DNA of 64,000 nt from Streptomyces tailanensis (GTDB lineage: Bacteria > Actinomycetota > Actinomycetes > Streptomycetales > Streptomycetaceae): positions 103,461 through 167,460 of the forward strand of contig NZ_VTHJ01000013.1 of assembly GCF_008386495.1 (NCBI RefSeq). The letters are read 5' to 3'. The notes under the pieces are model-generated. The model was not told the DNA's origin and made no database searches. It saw only the letters and a program-made list of their open reading frames with translations. Position 1 is the stretch's first letter. Every line of letters begins with the position of its first letter. The position numbers and the translations under genes were made by a program. Positions 44,089-53,065 of this stretch are shown piece by piece.

Positions 44089-47000
44089 ATGGATCTCGTG
44101 CCCGCGCTCGAAGAACCGCTCAAGAACACGCTCGGCGCCGCCACCGCGAAGGTGATGGCCGAGCACCTCGGCCTGCACACCGTCGGCGACCTGCTGCACC
44201 ACTACCCGCGCAGATACGAGGAGCGTGGCCAGCTCACCCACCTCGCCGACCTGCCCATGGACGAGCACGTCACCGTCGTCGCCCAGGTCGCCGACGCCCG
44301 ACTGCACACCTTCGCCTCCGCCAAGGCGCCCCGCGGCAAGGGCCAGCGCCTCGAAGTCACCATCACCGACGGCAGCGGCCGCCTCCAGCTCGTCTTCTTC
44401 GGCAACGGCGTGCACAAACCCCACAAGGAGCTCCTCCCCGGCACCCGCGCCCTCTTCGCCGGCAAGGTCTCCGTCTTCAACCGCCGCCTTCAACTGGCCC
44501 ACCCGGCCTACGAACTCCTGCGCGGCGACGACGTCTCCGAGACCGTCGACACCTGGGCCGGCGCCCTCATCCCGATCTACCCGGCCACCGCCAAGCTGGA
44601 GTCCTGGAAGATCGCCAAGGCCGTCCAGACGGTGCTCCCGAGCGCCCAGGAGGCCCTGGACCCCCTGCCCGACTCCCTCCGCGCGGGCCGTGGCCTCGTC
44701 CCCCTCCCCGAGGCCCTCCTGAAGATCCACCGCCCCCACACCAAGGCGGACATCGACTCCGCCCGCGACCGCCTCAAGTGGGACGAGGCCTTCGTCCTCC
44801 AGGTCGCCCTCGCCCGCCGCCGCCACGCCGACGCCCAACTCCCCGCCGCGGCCCGCAAACCCACCCCCGACGGCCTCCTCACCACCTTCGACGCCCGCCT
44901 CCCCTTCACCCTCACCGAGGGCCAGCGAAAGGTCTCCAAGGAGATCTTCGACGACCTGGCCACCGAGCACCCGATGCACCGCCTGCTCCAGGGAGAGGTC
45001 GGCTCGGGCAAGGCCCAGCCTCTCGACTCGCTGGTGCTCACTCCCGCCGGTTTCCGCCGGATGGGGGACTTGAGCGTGGGGGACGAGGTTGTCGTGCCCG
45101 ACGGGGAGATTGCGCTGATCGACGGCGTCTTCCCGCAGGGAGAGCGCGATGTCTGGCGGCTGGTCCTGTCCGACGGCAGCTCTGTCGAGTGCGACGACGA
45201 GCATCTCTGGATCGTCGGTACGAGCTGCGGGTGGCACCGGGGGCAGGAACCCAAGGTCATGACCACTCGGGAGGTCCGTCTCGATACCTTCAAGGCGAAC
45301 GGATCCTCAAAGTGGTACATCCCGGCCGCAACCCCCGTCGACCTCGGAGACGATTCAGGACTGCCGTTGGATCCGTACCTGTTCGGCCTCCTCCTGGGGG
45401 ACGGCTCGTTCCGCCACAACCTGCGTTTTTCCACGATCGACGAGGAGATTCGAGATGCCGTGGCAGCCGCGGTCGCGCCGGAATGCCGACTGGTGCCGGT
45501 AAAGGGCTCCGGCTGCGACTACACGATCCAGCTGACGCAACGTGCTGGCGGCGTCCGCAACCCCGTGATCCAGACGCTGCGCGACCTGAACCTGTGGGGC
45601 CTCACGCCACATGGGAAGTTCGTGCCGGACGACTTCAAGAACACGTCGGTCAAGAACCGTCTGGCCCTGCTGCAAGGCATTCTGGACACGGATGGCACTG
45701 TGCAGGCGGACGGTCTGAGCATCTCGCTCTGTTCTGCCTCGCGCAGGCTGGCGGACGACGTCGCCTGGCTCGTGCGATCGCTGGGTGGCCGTGCACGAGT
45801 TCTGCCGAAGCGAGCCGCATTCAATGTCTCGGTCGCCCTGCCTGAGGAACACGCGCCGTTCCGGCTGACCCGCAAGGCCGACCGCGTACGGGCTCGGCCG
45901 AAATACAGCACGTTTCGACGTGGAATCCGGGCCGTCGAGCATGTGGGCCGCAAGCCGGTCCAGTGCATCAGCGTCGCCCACCCGAGCCACGCCTACGTCA
46001 CCGACAACTTCACGGTCACCCACAACACCATGGTGGCCCTGCGCGCCATGCTCGCCGTCGTCGACGCCGGTGGACAGGCCGCGATGCTCGCGCCCACCGA
46101 GGTGCTCGCCCAGCAGCACCACCGGTCGGTCACCGAGATGATGGGCGAGCTGGCCAGTTGGGGGCTGTGGCGCGAAGCGCCTCCGCAGAAGGGCGGTGGT
46201 GGGAGACGGGAGGGAGGGATGCTGGGCGGGGCCGAGCACGCCACCAAGGTGGTGCTGCTCACCGGTTCGATGGGCGCCGCGGCCCGCCGCCAGGCCCTGC
46301 TCGACCTGGTCACCGGCGAGGCCGGCATCGTCATCGGCACCCACGCGCTGATCGAGGACAAGGTGCAGTTCCACGACCTGGGCCTGGTCGTCGTGGACGA
46401 ACAGCACCGCTTCGGGGTGGAACAGCGCGACGCGCTGCGCGGCAAGGGCAAGCAGCCGCCCCACCTCCTCGTCATGACGGCCACCCCCATTCCGCGCACG
46501 GTCGCCATGACCGTCTTCGGCGACCTGGAGACCTCGGTCCTCGACCAACTCCCCGCCGGCCGCTCACCCATCGCCAGCCATGTCGTCCCGGCCGCCGACA
46601 AACCCCACTTCCTCGCCCGCACCTGGGAGCGGGTCCGCGAGGAGGTCGAGAACGGCCACCAGGCATACGTGGTCTGCCCCCGCATCGGCGATGAGGAGGA
46701 CGACCCGAAGAAGGCCAAGAGGTCCCCCGAGGACGAGGCCGAGAAGCGCCCACCCCTCGCGGTCCTCGACGTCGCCGACCACCTCTCCAAAGGCCCCCTC
46801 AACGGCCTCAAGGTCGAGGTCCTGCACGGCCGTATGCACCCCGACGACAAGGACGCCGTGATGCGCCGCTTCGCCGCCGGCGAGACGCACGTCCTGGTCG
46901 CCACGACAGTCATCGAGGTCGGCGTCAACGTCCCCAACGCCACGGCGATGGTCATCATGGACGCCGACCGCTTCGGCGTCTCCCAGCTCCACCAGCTCCG

Positions 47001-47361
47001 CGGCCGGGTGGGCCGAGGCTCGGCAGCGGGCCTGTGTCTCCTGGTCACAGAGATGGCCGAGGCCAGCGCGGCTCGCCAACGCCTCAACGCCGTCGCCTCC
47101 ACCCTCGACGGCTTCGAACTCTCCCGCATCGACCTGGAACAACGCCGAGAGGGCGACGTCCTCGGCCAGGCCCAGTCCGGCGCCCGCACCAGCCTCCGCA
47201 TGCTGGCCGTCATCGAGGACGAGGAGATCATCGCGGAGGCGCGGGAGGAGGCGACGGCGGTCGTGGCGGCCGACCCGGACCTGGAGCGCCTGCCGGGCCT
47301 GAAGACAGCGCTGGACGCCCTGTTGGACGAGGAGAGGGAACAGTACTTGGACAAGGGCTGA
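44089..47361 (+). CDS. recG: ATP-dependent DNA helicase RecG with in-frame intein
   Basis: The precursor is 1090 residues; removal of 338 residues leaves 752, normal for actinobacterial RecG. The N-terminal wedge/OB domain (~50-150) contains F-F-G-N-G-V. The helicase core follows: motif I G-E-V-G-S-G-K^T (split by the intein after Lys308), motif Ia A-P-T-E-V-L-A-Q-Q-H, DEQH-type motif II V-V-D-E-Q-H-R-F-G-V-E-Q, motif III M-T-A-T-P-I-P-R-T, and motif VI Q-L-R-G-R-V-G-R-G. RecG remodels stalled forks and Holliday junctions. A Gly/Arg-rich loop between motifs Ia and II looks like a Streptomyces-specific insertion. A TTG at 44068 is also open, but the ATG at 44089 gives the family N-terminus. 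Activity requires intein splicing, because Walker A is interrupted. Confidence 0.95.
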   Translation: MDLVPALEEPLKNTLGAATAKVMAEHLGLHTVGDLLHHYPRRYEERGQLTHLADLPMDEHVTVVAQVADARLHTFASAKAPRGKGQRLEVTITDGSGRLQLVFFGNGVHKPHKELLPGTRALFAGKVSVFNRRLQLAHPAYELLRGDDVSETVDTWAGALIPIYPATAKLESWKIAKAVQTVLPSAQEALDPLPDSLRAGRGLVPLPEALLKIHRPHTKADIDSARDRLKWDEAFVLQVALARRRHADAQLPAAARKPTPDGLLTTFDARLPFTLTEGQRKVSKEIFDDLATEHPMHRLLQGEVGSGKAQPLDSLVLTPAGFRRMGDLSVGDEVVVPDGEIALIDGVFPQGERDVWRLVLSDGSSVECDDEHLWIVGTSCGWHRGQEPKVMTTREVRLDTFKANGSSKWYIPAATPVDLGDDSGLPLDPYLFGLLLGDGSFRHNLRFSTIDEEIRDAVAAAVAPECRLVPVKGSGCDYTIQLTQRAGGVRNPVIQTLRDLNLWGLTPHGKFVPDDFKNTSVKNRLALLQGILDTDGTVQADGLSISLCSASRRLADDVAWLVRSLGGRARVLPKRAAFNVSVALPEEHAPFRLTRKADRVRARPKYSTFRRGIRAVEHVGRKPVQCISVAHPSHAYVTDNFTVTHNTMVALRAMLAVVDAGGQAAMLAPTEVLAQQHHRSVTEMMGELASWGLWREAPPQKGGGGRREGGMLGGAEHATKVVLLTGSMGAAARRQALLDLVTGEAGIVIGTHALIEDKVQFHDLGLVVVDEQHRFGVEQRDALRGKGKQPPHLLVMTATPIPRTVAMTVFGDLETSVLDQLPAGRSPIASHVVPAADKPHFLARTWERVREEVENGHQAYVVCPRIGDEEDDPKKAKRSPEDEAEKRPPLAVLDVADHLSKGPLNGLKVEVLHGRMHPDDKDAVMRRFAAGETHVLVATTVIEVGVNVPNATAMVIMDADRFGVSQLHQLRGRVGRGSAAGLCLLVTEMAEASAARQRLNAVASTLDGFELSRIDLEQRREGDVLGQAQSGARTSLRMLAVIEDEEIIAEAREEATAVVAADPDLERLPGLKTALDALLDEEREQYLDKG
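45013..46026 (+). other. Class 3-type intein in RecG Walker A motif
   Basis: These 1014 bases encode 338 residues inserted between Lys308 and the Thr that completes G-S-G-K-T. The intein begins A-Q-P-L-D-S-L-V-L-T-P-A-G-F-R and ends V-T-H-N. Block A starts with Ala, so the usual first-residue nucleophile is absent. Block B reads E-C-D-D-E-H-L-W, placing Trp66 two residues after His64. Block F reads V-Q-C-I-S-V with Cys318 at the F:4 place. The +1 residue is Thr. These three define the class 3 W-C-T set. Homing endonuclease motifs are L-F-G-L-L-L-G-D-G (123-131) and L-L-Q-G-I-L-D-T-D-G (219-228), both with their acidic residue. Base composition is visibly less GC-biased than flanking recG. No internal stop is present, so both splicing and homing may be active. 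Confidence 0.93.
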
Positions 47362-47381
47362 GGGCAGCCGCCCCGCTATCT

Positions 47382-47398
47382 AGGGGCGCGAGGCCCCT
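47382..47398 (+). terminator. Short hairpin between recG and rsmD
   Basis: A 6-bp stem AGGGGC/GCCCCT with a 5-base loop lies 20 bases after the recG stop. It is weak and without a T-run; partial termination at most. Confidence 0.35.
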
Positions 47399-47447
47399 CC
47401 CACCTGCCAAACTGGACCCATAGTCGCCCCTCGACCAAGGACCCAAG

Positions 47448-48032
47448 ATGACCCGCGTGATCGCCGGCGCCGCCGGCGGACGGCGCCTCTCCGTGCCGCC
47501 CGGCACCGGAACCCGCCCCACCTCCGACCGCGCACGCGAGGGCCTCTTCTCCACCTGGGAATCCCTCCTCGGCGGCCCCCTGGACGGCGAACGGGTCCTC
47601 GACCTCTACGCCGGCTCCGGCGCCGTAGGCCTGGAGGCCCTCTCCCGAGGCGCCGCCCACGCCCTGCTCGTCGAGGCCGACGCGAGAGCGGCCCGCACGG
47701 TCCGCGACAACGTCAGATCGCTCGGCCTCCCCGGCGCCGAGGTGAGGTCGGGCAAGGCGGAACAGATCATCCAGGGCCCGGCCCCGGAGAAGCCGTACGA
47801 CCTCGTCTTCCTGGACCCTCCGTACGCCGTCACGGATGACGATCTTCTAGAGATTCTCCTCACACTCCGTACGGAGGGCTGGCTCGGCGACGAAGCCCTC
47901 GTCACCGTGGAGCGCAGCACCAGAGGCGGCGAATTCCGCTGGCCGACCGGTTTCGAAGCGATCAGGTCCCGTCGCTACGGCGAGGGAACGTTTTGGTACG
48001 GTCGCGCCGCCTCCACGTGCGAAGACGCATGA
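47448..48032 (+). CDS. rsmD: 16S rRNA (guanine966-N2)-methyltransferase
   Basis: The 194-residue SAM-dependent enzyme shows R-V-I-A-G-x-x-G-G-R-R-L at the start, [14 protein letters not shown], motif [15 protein letters not shown] and the catalytic L-D-P-P-Y (motif IV). It methylates G966 of 16S rRNA. It lies between recG and coaD, the usual order in many bacteria, and ends 29 bases before the coaD start. Confidence 0.94.
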   Translation: MTRVIAGAAGGRRLSVPPGTGTRPTSDRAREGLFSTWESLLGGPLDGERVLDLYAGSGAVGLEALSRGAAHALLVEADARAARTVRDNVRSLGLPGAEVRSGKAEQIIQGPAPEKPYDLVFLDPPYAVTDDDLLEILLTLRTEGWLGDEALVTVERSTRGGEFRWPTGFEAIRSRRYGEGTFWYGRAASTCEDA

Positions 48033-48061
48033 TGACCGGACCGAAGAGCGAGGGATCCCAA

Positions 48062-48541
48062 GTGCGCCGAGCCGTCTGTCCGGGGTCGTTCGACCCCATC
48101 ACCAACGGACACCTCGACATCATTGGCCGCGCCTCCAAGCTGTACGACGAGGTCTACGTCGCCGTGATGATCAACAAGTCCAAGAAGGGCCTGTTCGAGG
48201 TCGAGGAGCGGATCGAGCTGATCCGCGAGGTCACCGCCGACTACGAGAACGTACGGGTCGAGGCCTTCCACGGCCTCCTCGTCGACTTCTGCAAGCAACG
48301 CGACATCCCCGCCATCGTCAAGGGCCTGCGCGCGGTCAGCGACTTCGACTACGAGCTGCAGATGGCCCAGATGAACAACGGCCTCTCCGGCGTGGAGACC
48401 CTCTTCGTCCCCACCAACCCCACCTACAGCTTCCTGTCCTCCTCCCTGGTCAAGGAGGTCGCGACCTGGGGCGGCGACGTCTCCCACCTGGTGCCCCCGC
48501 TGGTCCTCCAGGCCCTGAACGAGCGTCTGAAGCAGGACTGA
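48062..48541 (+). CDS. coaD: Phosphopantetheine adenylyltransferase
   Basis: The 159-residue protein has the nucleotidyltransferase T/HxGH motif as [11 protein letters not shown] near residue 10 and the second signature [14 protein letters not shown] near 120. It makes dephospho-CoA from 4'-phosphopantetheine and ATP. The open frame extends upstream into rsmD, but GAGGG eight bases before the GTG at 48062 and the family length of 159 set this start. Confidence 0.95.
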   Translation: MRRAVCPGSFDPITNGHLDIIGRASKLYDEVYVAVMINKSKKGLFEVEERIELIREVTADYENVRVEAFHGLLVDFCKQRDIPAIVKGLRAVSDFDYELQMAQMNNGLSGVETLFVPTNPTYSFLSSSLVKEVATWGGDVSHLVPPLVLQALNERLKQD

Positions 48542-48618
48542 GGGGACGGCGGTCGTCCGCTGGCCGTACAGTCGACCCGACCGTCTCCAACACAGCTGTA
48601 GAGAGTGGCGAGCACACG

Positions 48619-49704
48619 GTGGACGTGCAGAAGAAGCTCGACGAGATCGTCTCGGTCGTCTCCGGCGCCCGGGCCATGCCCATGTCGGCCTCGTGCGTGG
48701 TCAACCGCGCCCAACTGCTCTCGCTGCTCGAAGAGGTGCGCGCGGCGCTGCCCGACTCCCTCGCCCAGGCGCAGGAGCTGATCGGCGACCGCGAGCACAT
48801 GGTCGAGCGGGCCCGGCTGGAGGCCGAGCGGATCATCGAGACCGCGCACGCCGAGCGCGGCTCCCTGATCTCCGACACCGAGGTCGCCCGCCGCTCCCAG
48901 AACGAGGCCGACCGCATCCTCACCGAGGCCCGCCAGGAGGCCGAAGAGGTCCGCGCCGAGGCCGACGACTACGTCGACTCCAAGCTCGCCAACTTCGAGG
49001 TCGTCCTCACCAAGACCCTCGGCTCCGTCGGCCGCGGCCGCGAGAAGCTCCTCGGCACCGGCCCCGGCCTCGACGAACAGGGCTACGAGGACGAGGACGC
49101 CCCCGAGCGCAGCCACGACCCCGAGACCCTGCGCCGCGACGCCGACGCGTACGTGGACGCCAAGCTCGGAGCCTTCGAGGCCGTCCTCGCCAAGACCCTG
49201 GAGGCCGTCGGCCGCGGCCGGCAGAAGCTCCACGGCCGGATCGCCACCGACGACCTCGGCGCCCTCGCCCTGAACGACGACGGCACTTCCCCGCAGCCCA
49301 CCAGCGACGCCGACTACCTGGCCGAGCTCGCCGCGCTCTCCGACACCCCCGCCCAGCGGTCCTCCGCGGTGCCGGAGCAGTCGTCGTACGGTCGGCAGCA
49401 GGACGCGTACCAGGCGACGGCGTACCAGCAGGATCCGTACGGCGGCTACCAGCAGCAGTATGCCCAGCCCCAGCAGGCGGCCGACCCCTACGGCTACCAA
49501 CAGGCCGATCCGTACGCGGCCGGCTACCCGCAGCAGCCCTCGTACGACCCGAACCAGGGACACCAAGGGCATCAGGAACAGCAGGGGCAGCAGGGGCAGC
49601 AGGGGTACGCGCAGCCCCCGGCCAATGCCCTCGACGAGACCAGCCTGTTCGACACCACCATGATCACCGCGGAGCAGCTGCGTCGCTACGAACAGGGCCG
49701 CTGA
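48619..49704 (+). CDS. DivIVA-like coiled-coil protein with Gln/Tyr-rich tail
   Basis: The 361-residue protein has a short N-terminal helix (M-D-V-Q-K-K-L-D-E-I-V) and a long coiled coil at about 50-120 (R-A-R-L-E-A-E-R-I-I-E-T-A-H-A-E). Two nearly identical 30-residue blocks follow, around Y-V-D-S-K-L-A-N-F-E-V-V-L-T-K-T-L and Y-V-D-A-K-L-G-A-F-E-A-V-L-A-K-T-L. The last 120 residues are low-complexity Q/Y/P/G. Its relatives are annotated as cell-division initiation or DivIVA-like proteins; a role in polar growth is plausible but not shown. The repeated block is an internal duplication. The GTG start is 78 bases after coaD. Confidence 0.8.
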   Translation: MDVQKKLDEIVSVVSGARAMPMSASCVVNRAQLLSLLEEVRAALPDSLAQAQELIGDREHMVERARLEAERIIETAHAERGSLISDTEVARRSQNEADRILTEARQEAEEVRAEADDYVDSKLANFEVVLTKTLGSVGRGREKLLGTGPGLDEQGYEDEDAPERSHDPETLRRDADAYVDAKLGAFEAVLAKTLEAVGRGRQKLHGRIATDDLGALALNDDGTSPQPTSDADYLAELAALSDTPAQRSSAVPEQSSYGRQQDAYQATAYQQDPYGGYQQQYAQPQQAADPYGYQQADPYAAGYPQQPSYDPNQGHQGHQEQQGQQGQQGYAQPPANALDETSLFDTTMITAEQLRRYEQGR

Positions 49705-49830
49705 CAGCGGATTGGGCCGAGAGCGAAAGGTCCAGTATCCTGGCTCTTCGGTCGCGCGTACATCCGCGATCAACGCTGCCCGGGAAGCATCGAAGGGCGG
49801 CATCCCAGAGCTTCAAGATCGAAAGCAGGA

Positions 49831-50475
49831 ATGGCCCTGAACGCCCGCCTCGACCACCGCAACCCTCTCGTGTTCGACACACACGAGCTGGGGCGGCGTC
49901 CTGGCGCGCTGCAGCGCCTAACCCGTGAGATCGACGCTCCCAAGGACCTCGGGATCCAGGGAGTGATCGGAGTGCCGGAAGGCGCGCCGGTGGGGCTCGA
50001 ACTCCGCCTGGAGTCGGTCATGGAAGGTGTGCTCGTCACAGGCACCGCCCGTGCCAAGGCCGAGGGGGAGTGCGTAAGGTGTCTGGAGCCGCTTGAGCTG
50101 GAGCTCGATGCGGACTTCCAGGAGATGTTCTCGTACCCTGACGCCGACGACCGGGGCCGCCCCAAGGCGGAGCCGGCCGACGACGCCGAGGAAGACGAGG
50201 ACAGGCTCTTCATCGAGGACGGCCTGTTCGACCTCGAACCCGTGCTGCGGGACGCGGTGGTGCTCGCACTGCCGATGCAGCCGGTGTGCCAGGACGACTG
50301 CCCCGGCCTGTGCTCCCAGTGCGGAGCCCGGCTCGCGGACGACCCGGACCACCACCACGACGCCGTCGACATCCGTTGGGCGGCACTGCAGGGACTCGCC
50401 GGTTCACTCGAAGATGGCGAGAAGGACGAGATGAGCGGCGCCGAAGCTGGCGTCGACGAGAAGCAGGAGAAGTAG
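49831..50475 (+). CDS. DUF177 (YceD) family protein
   Basis: The 214-residue protein shows the DUF177 pattern: an N-terminal [22 protein letters not shown] near residue 75, and a C-terminal metal-binding region [13 protein letters not shown]. The acidic C-terminal tail is typical. The family almost always precedes rpmF, and here only two bases separate the genes, implying one operon. It is linked to 23S rRNA metabolism in E. coli and plants; the exact role is not established. Confidence 0.92.
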   Translation: MALNARLDHRNPLVFDTHELGRRPGALQRLTREIDAPKDLGIQGVIGVPEGAPVGLELRLESVMEGVLVTGTARAKAEGECVRCLEPLELELDADFQEMFSYPDADDRGRPKAEPADDAEEDEDRLFIEDGLFDLEPVLRDAVVLALPMQPVCQDDCPGLCSQCGARLADDPDHHHDAVDIRWAALQGLAGSLEDGEKDEMSGAEAGVDEKQEK

Positions 50476-50477
50476 CC

Positions 50478-50651
50478 GTGGCTGTTCCGAAGCGGAAGAT
50501 GTCGCGCAGCAACACGCGCCACCGCCGGTCGCAGTGGAAGGCTGCGGTCCCCACCCTGGTTGCGTGCGAGCGCTGCCACGAGCCCAAGCAGCAGCACATC
50601 GCGTGCCCGTCCTGTGGCACCTACAACAAGCGCCAGGTCCTCGAGGTCTGA
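50478..50651 (+). CDS. rpmF: 50S ribosomal protein L32
   Basis: The 57-residue protein [17 protein letters not shown] carries C-E-R-C and C-P-S-C pairs, the zinc-binding version of L32. It starts at a GTG two bases after the DUF177 stop and is followed by rnc 19 bases downstream. The ORF is short enough that context matters, but the sequence is unmistakable. Confidence 0.96.
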   Translation: MAVPKRKMSRSNTRHRRSQWKAAVPTLVACERCHEPKQQHIACPSCGTYNKRQVLEV

Positions 50652-50670
50652 GCGGCTGGTGAGAGGCTTT

Positions 50671-51489
50671 ATGTCTGACGCCAAGGCGGAAACAAGCGCC
50701 AAGAAAAAGGCGGAGAACACGGCCTCGTCCCACACGCTTCTGGAAGGGCGGCTCGGCTACAGGCTCGAGTCCGCCCTTCTGGTGCGCGCGCTGACCCACC
50801 GTTCCTACGCGTACGAGAACGGCGGCCTGCCCACCAACGAGCGCCTGGAGTTTCTCGGAGACTCCGTCCTCGGCCTCGTGGTCACGGACACGCTGTACCG
50901 CACCCACCCCGACCTGCCCGAAGGCCAACTGGCCAAGCTGCGGGCCGCGGTGGTCAACTCTCGTGCGCTGGCGGAGGTGGGCCGCGGGCTCGAACTCGGC
51001 TCCTTCATCCGGCTCGGCCGCGGTGAAGAGGGCACGGGCGGCCGGGACAAGGCATCCATCCTCGCCGACACCCTCGAAGCGGTGATCGGTGCGGTCTATC
51101 TCGACCAGGGCCTGGACTCGGCGGCGGAGCTGGTGCACCGCCTGTTCGACCCGCTGATCGAGAAGTCCTCGAACCTCGGAGCCGGCCTGGACTGGAAGAC
51201 CAGCCTCCAGGAGCTCACCGCGACCGAGGGGCTCGGTGTGCCCGAGTACCTGGTCACGGAGACCGGCCCCGACCACGAGAAGACCTTCACAGCTGCCGCC
51301 CGCGTCGGAGGCGTCTCGTACGGCACCGGCACCGGCCGCAGCAAGAAGGAAGCGGAGCAGCAGGCGGCCGAGTCCGCCTGGCGCGCGATTCGCTCCGCGG
51401 CGGACGAGCGCGCGAAGGCGGCCGCGGCCGCAGCCGCGGCCGCAGCCGAGGCCACCGCCGACACACCTTCGGACACCGCGTCGGCCTGA
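50671..51489 (+). CDS. rnc: Ribonuclease III
   Basis: The 272-residue enzyme has a catalytic N-domain with the signature [12 protein letters not shown] near residue 57 and an acidic [11 protein letters not shown] near 133. The C-terminal double-stranded RNA-binding domain is [11 protein letters not shown], then [12 protein letters not shown]. The Ala-rich tail is common in streptomycetes. The S. coelicolor gene is absB, whose loss abolishes antibiotic production, so this is a global regulator as well as an rRNA-processing enzyme. The ATG at 50671 has AGAGG four bases upstream. Confidence 0.95.
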   Translation: MSDAKAETSAKKKAENTASSHTLLEGRLGYRLESALLVRALTHRSYAYENGGLPTNERLEFLGDSVLGLVVTDTLYRTHPDLPEGQLAKLRAAVVNSRALAEVGRGLELGSFIRLGRGEEGTGGRDKASILADTLEAVIGAVYLDQGLDSAAELVHRLFDPLIEKSSNLGAGLDWKTSLQELTATEGLGVPEYLVTETGPDHEKTFTAAARVGGVSYGTGTGRSKKEAEQQAAESAWRAIRSAADERAKAAAAAAAAAAEATADTPSDTASA

Positions 51490-51558
51490 CCTGGACGACA
51501 CCCCCTGAACGCTTTCCAGCTCGGGGGGTGGTGCCGTGTGGCGGCCGCGGGTTGTGGT

Positions 51559-51647
51559 GGGTTGCTCGCGCAGTTCCGCGCGCCCTAAAAGAACTGGGGG
51601 CGCCCCCCCGGTTTTTAAGGGGCGCGGGGAACTGCGCGACCAGCCCC
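51559..51647. repeat. Dispersed intergenic repeat, inverted pair (copies 2 and 3)
   Basis: Arms at 51559-51585 and 51618-51647 are nearly complementary over about 27 bases (GGTTGCTCGCGCAGTTCC against its complement). The right arm, AAGGGGCGCGGGG...GCGCGACCAGCC, shares outer blocks with the element at 31941. The sequence may also terminate rnc transcription. Confidence 0.6.
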
Positions 51648-51701
51648 CACTCACCCGCACCCAACAACGAACCCCGCCCCGCCAAACCTCCGGAGGATCC
51701 C

Positions 51702-52562
51702 ATGCCAGAGCTTCCCGAGGTCGAAGTCGTGCGGCGAGGGCTGGAGCGGTGGGTGGCCCGCCGGACGGTCGCCGATGTGGAGGTCCTGCACCCGAGGGCG
51801 ATCAGGCGGCATCTCGCCGGGCCGGACGACTTCGCGCACCGGCTCAAGGGGCACCGGATCGGTGAGCCGAGCCGGCGCGGCAAGTACCTGTGGCTGCCCG
51901 TGGAGGACAGCGGGACGGCCGTCCTCGCCCACCTCGGGATGAGCGGCCAGCTGCTCGTGCAGCCGCACGACGCGGTTGACGAGAAGCACCTCAGGATCCG
52001 CGTACGGTTCGCGGACGCCCTCGGTACCGAACTCCGCTTCGTCGACCAACGCACCTTCGGGGGACTGTCGTTGCACGACACGATCCCCGACGGCCTGCCG
52101 GACGTCATCGGCCACATCGCCCGCGATCCCCTCGACCCGCTGTTCGACGCAGAGGCCTTCCACCAGTCGCTGCGGCGGAAGCGTACGACCATCAAACGGG
52201 CCCTGCTCGACCAGTCGTTGATCAGTGGCGTCGGCAACATCTACGCGGACGAGGCGCTTTGGCGCGCACGAGTCCACTACGAGCGCCCGACCGCCGGTTT
52301 CACGCGCCCCCGCACCACCGAACTCCTGGGCCACATACGGGACGTGATGAACGCGGCCCTGGAAGTCGGCGGCACGAGCTTCGACAGCCTGTACGTCAAC
52401 GTCAACGGCGAGTCGGGGTACTTCGACCGCTCACTCGACGCGTACGGGCGGGAGGGGCTGCCGTGCCGACGCTGTGCCACGGGGATGCGGCGGCGCCCCT
52501 GGATGAATCGGTCCAGCTATTACTGCCCGGCGTGTCAGCGGGCGCCGCGCGTCTCGTCGTAG
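51702..52562 (+). CDS. mutM: Formamidopyrimidine-DNA glycosylase
   Basis: The 286-residue enzyme begins with the catalytic P-E-L-P-E-V-E (Pro2 and Glu3). It has the H2TH region [16 protein letters not shown] near residue 165 and a C-terminal zinc finger with C-R-R-C and C-P-A-C. It removes 8-oxoguanine and related lesions. The ATG at 51702 follows GGAGGATCC. The 3' end overlaps the convergent HxlR gene by 28 bases. Confidence 0.95.
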   Translation: MPELPEVEVVRRGLERWVARRTVADVEVLHPRAIRRHLAGPDDFAHRLKGHRIGEPSRRGKYLWLPVEDSGTAVLAHLGMSGQLLVQPHDAVDEKHLRIRVRFADALGTELRFVDQRTFGGLSLHDTIPDGLPDVIGHIARDPLDPLFDAEAFHQSLRRKRTTIKRALLDQSLISGVGNIYADEALWRARVHYERPTAGFTRPRTTELLGHIRDVMNAALEVGGTSFDSLYVNVNGESGYFDRSLDAYGREGLPCRRCATGMRRRPWMNRSSYYCPACQRAPRVSS

Positions 52563-52996
52563 CGCTCGCGTGCCCGGAGGACGTCCTCCATGCGGTCCTC
52601 CACACAGTGGATGAGGGACAGCAGGCGCTCGGCGACCTCGCGGCCGAGCGGGGTGAGTGTGTAGTCGACGCGGGGCGGGTTGGTGGGCTGGGCCTCGCGG
52701 TGGACCAGACCGTCGCGCTCCAGGGCGTGGAGGGTCTGGGAGAGCATCTTCTCGCTGACGCCGTCGACCCGTCGGCGCAGCTCGTTGAAGCGGAGCGTGC
52801 CCTCGTGCAGCGCGCAGAGCGTGAGACCGCCCCAGCGGCCGGTGACGTGCTCCAGGGTGCCCCGGGACGGACAGTTCCTGGCGAACACGTCGAAGGCCAG
52901 GTCGTCGAGGTTCGGACCGTCCGCGCCCGCGGCGGCCTGCGCGGGCGTCACGGCGGTCTGCGCGGCTGATTCCATACGTCGAGGATACTCCGGCAC
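52535..52996 (-). CDS. HxlR-family transcriptional regulator
   Basis: The protein is 146-153 residues. It shows the HxlR winged helix: [10 protein letters not shown], then [21 protein letters not shown] and [12 protein letters not shown]. HxlR proteins are small dimeric regulators that respond to aldehydes, quinones or redox stress. A GTG at 52996 or ATG at 52975 may start it; neither has a strong ribosome site. Two adjacent inverted repeats lie immediately upstream, suggesting autoregulation. No obvious target gene is next to it. Confidence 0.85.
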   Translation of the reverse strand: MPEYPRRMESAAQTAVTPAQAAAGADGPNLDDLAFDVFARNCPSRGTLEHVTGRWGGLTLCALHEGTLRFNELRRRVDGVSEKMLSQTLHALERDGLVHREAQPTNPPRVDYTLTPLGREVAERLLSLIHCVEDRMEDVLRARERYDETRGAR

Positions 52997-53002
52997 AGCG
53001 CT

Positions 53003-53032
53003 AACCAGAAGGTTGCACTAACTAAAGGTTAG
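53003..53032. promoter_or_regulatory. Two adjacent inverted repeats upstream of HxlR gene
   Basis: AACC-agaa-GGTT (53003-53014) and CTAAC-taaag-GTTAG (53018-53032) both contain an AACC/GGTT or AAC/GTT half-site and lie within 40 bases of the hxlR start. They suit binding by the HxlR dimer; not tested. Confidence 0.5.
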
Positions 53033-53065
53033 CGCCCGTGGTGTGTGAGCCTGGCAACCGAAGAA

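Noticed and set aside
46160..46250. Gly/Arg-rich insertion in RecG after motif Ia, considered as a second intein
   Set aside because: It is only about 30 residues, lacks intein end blocks, and similar loops occur in other Streptomyces RecG proteins as I recall.
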